DNA of 38,153 nucleotides from Secundilactobacillus similis DSM 23365 = JCM 2765. GTDB lineage: Bacteria; Bacillota; Bacilli; Lactobacillales; Lactobacillaceae. The notes under the pieces were generated by a model, which was not told the origin of the DNA, made no database searches, and was given only the letters and a program-made list of their open reading frames with translations. Shown here piece after piece: positions 34,465 through 38,153 of the stretch. Within the stretch, counting starts at the first letter, position 1. Each line of letters begins with the position of its first letter. A program made the translations under genes and the position numbers. Location of the stretch: assembly GCF_001311075.1 (NCBI RefSeq), contig NZ_BBAD01000026.1, forward strand, positions 1 to 38,153. The letters are read 5' to 3'.

Positions 34465-34491
34465 TTAGCACGACACTTGTGCGAGTGCTAA
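34465..34491. promoter_or_regulatory. CIRCE-like element (HrcA site)
   Basis: TTAGCACGA-N9-GAGTGCTAA matches the HrcA operator TTAGCACTC-N9-GAGTGCTAA at 16 of 18 positions with the exact spacing. It lies 28 bp upstream of the clpE -35 box and 160 bp before the methyltransferase gene on the other strand. The clpE gene is the more likely target. The rest of 34492-34649 shows nothing I can name. Confidence 0.8.
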
Positions 34492-34649
34492 TTCAAGTAA
34501 TGTTGTATCGCAATCAGCGTTTCAGTGCAAGGATTTTGATTCAATTCACGAGATTGATGTTCAAGATATGAAGACCTTGACTATTCTTTCCTTCACGATG
34601 GCGGTACAATTGATGCACTTCTTTTTGAAGTTATTACATAGAAAATGAG

Positions 34650-35402
34650 ATGATGTTATTGAAGTGGAATGCGCAACTATATGACCAGCAACACGATTTT
34701 GTGGCCGCTTACGGTAAGGGGTTGTTGACGTTTATTCCGCAACAACCGAATCAAGCGATTTTAGACCTTGGTTGTGGGACTGGCGGACTAACGGCACAGT
34801 TAACCCAATTAGGACATCGGGTACTGGGAATCGATAGCTCAGCAAGTATGATTGCCGAGGCGAAACAATCTCACCCCACGGCTGAATATCAGGTCCAAAA
34901 CGCCCTTGAGATGACTTATCAAAATGAATGGGACGTGGTGTTTTCAAATGCCGTCTTTCACTGGATTTCCAACCACCAGTTGCTCATGAATCAAATTGCG
35001 CGGGCACTGAAACCAAATGGCGTACTCGTTTGTGAGTTTGGCGCTGCTGGCAATATTGCCACCATTGAACACGGCTTTGATGCGGCCCTACAACGTGTTG
35101 GCGGTCGGTATCAGTCGAGGTTTAATTTTGCAACTGCAGAAACGTTTGGCAATGAGGTTGAGCGCGCGGGAATGACGATTGAACAGGTTGAAACCTATGA
35201 TCGACCAACGCCATTGAAGGGTGGCGAAGCCGGATTAGCTAACTGGGCCCGGCAATTCTTTGCCAGTGATTTGGCGCGATATAACGACCAGCAACAAACC
35301 GAAATTTTAACCATTATGGCCGATAACGTTCGATCGACACTCTGGGATGGCCAACAGTGGGTGGCTGATTATCGACGACTCAGGTGTGTTGCGCACCGAT
35401 AA
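34650..35402 (+). CDS. Class I SAM-dependent methyltransferase
   Basis: A 250-residue cytosolic enzyme. SAM-binding motif I is ILDLGCGTGGLTAQL near residue 37-51, motif II LGIDSSASMIAEAKQ, the acidic post-motif QVQNALEM, and motif IV WDVVFSNAVFHWISNH. The overall order and the FHWI segment resemble trans-aconitate 2-methyltransferase and related small-molecule methyltransferases, but the substrate is not predictable. Two ATGs (34650, 34653) are possible, and the ribosome site is weak (GAGATG overlaps the start), so expression may be low or the start may be further in. It is divergent from clpE and not clearly linked to ptsH. Confidence 0.85.
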   Translation: MMLLKWNAQLYDQQHDFVAAYGKGLLTFIPQQPNQAILDLGCGTGGLTAQLTQLGHRVLGIDSSASMIAEAKQSHPTAEYQVQNALEMTYQNEWDVVFSNAVFHWISNHQLLMNQIARALKPNGVLVCEFGAAGNIATIEHGFDAALQRVGGRYQSRFNFATAETFGNEVERAGMTIEQVETYDRPTPLKGGEAGLANWARQFFASDLARYNDQQQTEILTIMADNVRSTLWDGQQWVADYRRLRCVAHR

Positions 35403-35480
35403 CGGGATAAAAGTTGGGGGAACCGGCAACTTTTTGTTAAACTAGAACAGCAGACTAACGATGAAAGGGGGAGATGACAA

Positions 35481-35672
35481 GTGGCAACTGATTATACAGC
35501 ACTAATGATGCAACTTAAAAATGGTGAAATCGATACGTTTACCGTTGAGCCGGCCGATTTTATGACGTTTCAAACCGCCTACATGGCGTTTGAATTCCGA
35601 AAACGCATCATTGGTAAGGCTGAAAAAAACGGGACCGTGATTTATCATTATGATCACGACCAAACACAATAA
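35481..35672 (+). CDS. Small conserved-looking hypothetical protein (63 aa)
   Basis: No family recognised. The protein is MATDYTALMMQLKNGEIDTF, then TVEPADFMTFQTAYMAFEFR, and ends in a charged YHYDHDQTQ; no membrane segment and no cysteine. It starts at GTG 35481 behind a very strong GGGGGAG, and the codon use is like that of its neighbours, so I believe it is real. It is a short single gene just upstream of ptsH, from which it is separated by a 170-bp gap with its own regulatory signals. Confidence 0.7.
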   Translation: MATDYTALMMQLKNGEIDTFTVEPADFMTFQTAYMAFEFRKRIIGKAEKNGTVIYHYDHDQTQ

Positions 35673-35681
35673 ATTTAGTGA

Positions 35682-35706
35682 TGTAAGCGGTTGATAAATG
35701 CTTACA
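35682..35706. repeat. Inverted repeat behind the 63-aa gene
   Basis: TGTAAGC (35682-35688) pairs with GCTTACA (35700-35706) around an 11-base spacer. It may be a weak terminator or an operator; TGTAAGCGGTTGAT also loosely resembles a CcpA cre site, but key positions do not fit. Confidence 0.35.
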
Positions 35707-35770
35707 TTCGCTTGTATTTTAGTGCATTAATTGATATTCTTAGGATAAAGGTAACTTTCGTTGAATCTCG

Positions 35771-35785
35771 TGAAAACAATTTTCA
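35771..35785. promoter_or_regulatory. Palindrome in the ptsHI upstream region
   Basis: TGAAAA-CAA-TTTTCA lies 58 bp before the ptsH start, upstream of a possible -10 TATAAA (35806-35811). It could be an operator for ptsHI; no binding protein can be named. Confidence 0.35.
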
Positions 35786-35842
35786 TGAAATCTAGCGATT
35801 GAGCCTATAAAGACTATAGTTCGTCGAAGGAGATCGATATTT

Positions 35843-36109
35843 ATGGAAAAACGTAACTTCAAAATCACCGCAGAAACAGGGATTCACGCACGTCCAGCAA
35901 CTTTATTAGTTCAAGCTGCTAGCAAGTATAACGCTGACATCACTTTAGAATATGATGGCAAGTCAGTTAACTTGAAGTCAATCATGGGCGTTATGTCATT
36001 AGGTGTGGGCCAAAACACTGACGTCACGATTGCTGCCGATGGCGATGACGAAAAGGAAGCTATGGAAGAAGTCGCTAAGACGATGAAAGAAGAAGGCCTC
36101 TCTGAATAA
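35843..36109 (+). CDS. ptsH: Phosphocarrier protein HPr
   Basis: An 88-residue cytosolic phosphoryl carrier of the PTS. H15 ([10 protein letters not shown]) receives phosphate from enzyme I, and S46 ([12 protein letters not shown]) is the site used by HPr kinase for CcpA-dependent catabolite control in Firmicutes. Length and sequence are full and normal. AAGGAG precedes the ATG. Its TAA overlaps the ATG of ptsI by one base, so the two are translationally coupled in the usual ptsHI operon. Confidence 0.98.
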   Translation: MEKRNFKITAETGIHARPATLLVQAASKYNADITLEYDGKSVNLKSIMGVMSLGVGQNTDVTIAADGDDEKEAMEEVAKTMKEEGLSE

Positions 36110-37826
36110 TGGCCCGTCAGGTACTGAAGGGAATTGCGGCCAGTGATGGCATTGCGATTGCCGAGTCATATCGACTAGTTGAACCTGACCTTTCCTATTC
36201 TAATGCGCCCATTACGGACGTTAACGCTCAGATTACTCGGTTATCAAGTGCCATTGTTGCGGCTAAGGCTGATGTTGCCCGGATTAAACAACGGGCGATT
36301 CAAACAATGGGGGCTGATGAAGCAGCTGTGTTTGATGCTCATCTTGAAATTTTGTCTGATCCTGAGTTGATTCGTCAGATCGTTAAACTGATTCGTGACC
36401 AGCATTTTGGCGCAGAAGCTGCGTTAAAGCAGGTGACGGATCAGTACGTTGATTTGTTTGAGAACATGCAAGATAATCCCTATATGCAGGGACGAAGCAG
36501 CGATATTCGTGACGTTACCAAACGGGTGTTAGCACATCTGTTGGGGGTGACGTTACCCAATCCGGCAATGATCGATCATGAAGTCATTATTGTGGCGCAT
36601 GATTTAACACCAAGCGATACTGCTCAGTTGGATCGGCGCTACGTGAAGGGATTCATTACGGATGTCGGTGGTCGAACATCTCATTCAGCAATTATGGCAC
36701 GAACCCTTGAAATTCCCGCAGTTGTGGGGACTCAAAGTGCAACGGCAATAATTGAAAATGGTCAAACAATCATGGTTGATGGGTTACATGGAACTGGGCT
36801 GGTTGAACCGACAGCTTCAGAGATGACAAAGTACCAGCAAGCGGAACAACAGTTTCGTCAGCAAAAGATTGAGTGGAAACGACTCAAAGATGCACCGAGT
36901 GAAACACAAGATGGTATCACCCACCTCATTGCCGCTAATATTGGGACCCCGCAGGATCTACAAGCGGTGCTCGACAATGGCGGTGACGGGATCGGGTTGT
37001 TTCGGAGTGAGTTTTTATACATGGATGCCACCGATTGGCCCACAGAAGACGATCAGTTTGCTGCGTACCAATCAGTTGTGGCCAAAATGGTTGAAAAACC
37101 GGTCGTTGTTCGAACGATGGATATCGGTGGTGATAAAAAACTACCATATCTTAAGTTACCGGATGAGATGAATCCCTTTATGGGGTTTCGGGCCATCCGA
37201 ATTAGCTTACAACGAACCGAAGTTTTCCGGACCCAACTCCGAGCACTATTGCGCGCGTCGGCATTTGGTAATTTGTGGATCATGTTTCCAATGATCGCCA
37301 CCCTAGCGGAATTACGAGCGGCTAAGGCCGTCTATTACGAGGAACGTCAACGATTGATTGATGAAGGTCAAACAGTTGGTGAGGTTAAACTCGGCATGAT
37401 GGTTGAGGTACCCGCAACCGCTGTGATGGCGGATCAGTTTGCTAAAGAAGTGGACTTTATGAGCATTGGCACGAACGACTTGATTGGGTACACCATGGCA
37501 GCCGATCGCACCAACGAACAGGTCTCTTACCTGTATCAACCCTATAATCCTGCGATTTTAAGGTTGATCAAACAGGTGATCGATGCTTGTCACCACGAGG
37601 CAAAGTCGCTGCAATGTGTGGCGAAATGGCCGGAGATCAGATTGCGGTACCACTTTTAGTTGGTATGGGATTAGACGAGTTTTCAATGAGTGCAACGAGC
37701 ATGCTCAAAACCCGAGCACTGTTTCGCCGGCTCGATTCTCAGAAAATGGCGCGGTTAGTTGATCGTGCCATTCAGGCTCAGACCAATGAAGAAGTGGTCC
37801 AGTTAGTGGACGATGTTGTGTTTTAA
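36109..37826 (+). CDS. ptsI: PTS enzyme I, phosphoenolpyruvate-protein phosphotransferase (one-base frameshift)
   Basis: About 572 residues; moves phosphate from PEP to HPr and so powers all PTS sugar uptake. The active-site H192 lies in [21 protein letters not shown]. The PEP-binding domain shows [40 protein letters not shown] and [21 protein letters not shown] missing G near 37600 (GAGGC to GAGGGC) breaks the frame; corrected, it reads [20 protein letters not shown], with the catalytic Cys in AMCGEMA, and [18 protein letters not shown] to the stop at 37826. A broken ptsI would be a major defect, so an error in the sequence is far more likely. A strong terminator follows. Confidence 0.96.
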
Positions 37827-37837
37827 TCAACTAAATG

Positions 37838-37885
37838 AAGTACGTTGAATTTCAATTTACATTGAAGTTTGACGTGCTTTTTTTT
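37838..37885 (+). terminator. ptsHI terminator
   Basis: A 19-bp stem (37838-37856 with 37861-37879, four G-T pairs, no mismatch) with the loop TTAC runs into a long T tract. Repeat copy C begins 14 bp further. Confidence 0.88.
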
Positions 37886-37898
37886 GCGTCTGTTTTTA

Positions 37899-38153
37899 TT
37901 GTCGCTTGTGTCCAGCGACAGTGTGCGGAGCGAGGCGGGTTGAGAGCTTAGTGTAATGGCACTTCGGTGAAAGCGCCCGGGCCTGGCGGTTTTATCGAAG
38001 TGCCATTACATGCAGCTCTCAGTCTCGCGCAGCACCATTCGGCGCGGTGGCCAGAAAGCGCGTGGTTGACAACTTCTTGTAACTTCAGGAACCCTGGAAA
38101 TAACAGTTTAAGTGGCGCCGAATTTTGTAGCCTGAGAGCGCCGGTTTTCGCGC
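37899..38153 (+). repeat. Palindromic repeat family 1, copy C (cut by window end)
   Basis: The left terminal repeat TTGTCGCTTGTGTCCAGCG (37899-37917) matches the inverted right ends of copies A and B. Then come the outer arm GTGTGCGGAGCGAGGCGG and the inner hairpin GTGTAATGGCACTTCGGT (37951-37968) with ATCGAAGTGCCATTACAT (37994-38011). The conserved right part follows up to the window end, about 75 bp short of the expected right terminus. ATTCGGCGC (38037-38045) can also pair with GCGCCGAAT (38115-38123), giving a second stem. Confidence 0.88.

Noticed and set aside
35682-35706. CcpA cre site before ptsH
   Set aside because: The best match TGTAAGCGGTTGAT lacks the conserved 3' WCA, and the inverted repeat spans a different, longer spacing.

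Overview
The window looks like the chromosome of a low-to-mid GC Firmicute of the family Lactobacillaceae. The gene content (ptsH-ptsI, clpE with CtsR and CIRCE sites, tagD-tagF wall teichoic acid genes, a C69 dipeptidase, a water-forming-type NADH oxidase), the AGGAGG-type ribosome sites and the codon use all fit. I cannot name the species from sequence alone.

Layout. (1) 1-6.2 kb: a redox and detoxification island. A MerR-type promoter leads into a decayed flavodoxin, an aldo/keto reductase, the MerR regulator and an NAD(P)-binding protein. A TetR regulator with paired operators precedes a flavodoxin and an MFS transporter, and a second MerR-type promoter drives an SDR. (2) 6.2-7.5 kb: a shrunken IS30-family remnant and a palindromic repeat. 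(3) 7.5-11.5 kb: isocitrate dehydrogenase with an AEC organic-acid permease, a universal stress protein and a MarR regulator. (4) 11.5-15.4 kb: GtrA and a GtrB/CsbB-like glycosyltransferase, then divergently wecB and a YihY/BrkB membrane protein. (5) 15.4-19.2 kb: flavodoxin, recX, a DUF402 protein and an AI-2E-family permease. (6) 19.2-22.7 kb: teichoic acid genes tagD, an unrecognised gene, and tagF. (7) 22.8-31.6 kb: prfC, dipeptidase, NADH oxidase, P-type ATPase and a MucBP/SH3-like protein. (8) 32-38 kb: clpE with dual heat-shock operators, a methyltransferase, a small protein and ptsH-ptsI.

Two patterns run across the window. First, at least eleven genes, including ptsI, prfC, tagD and clpE, are each broken by one or two small indels, nearly all in short homopolymers and repairable by restoring one or two bases. 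This looks like sequencing or assembly error rather than gene decay, so I annotate these genes at full length. The left-end flavodoxin and the IS30 element, by contrast, have real deletions and substitutions. Second, there is a dispersed palindromic repeat family. Three copies of a roughly 330-bp element (7.2, 31.7 and 37.9 kb) carry a central hairpin whose arm sequence differs between copies while base pairing is kept. Each of the three lies directly behind an intrinsic terminator. Two related copies (11.2 and 17.2 kb) share its outer motif, and one of them folds into a nearly continuous 50-bp stem. This family is the best candidate here for something undescribed.
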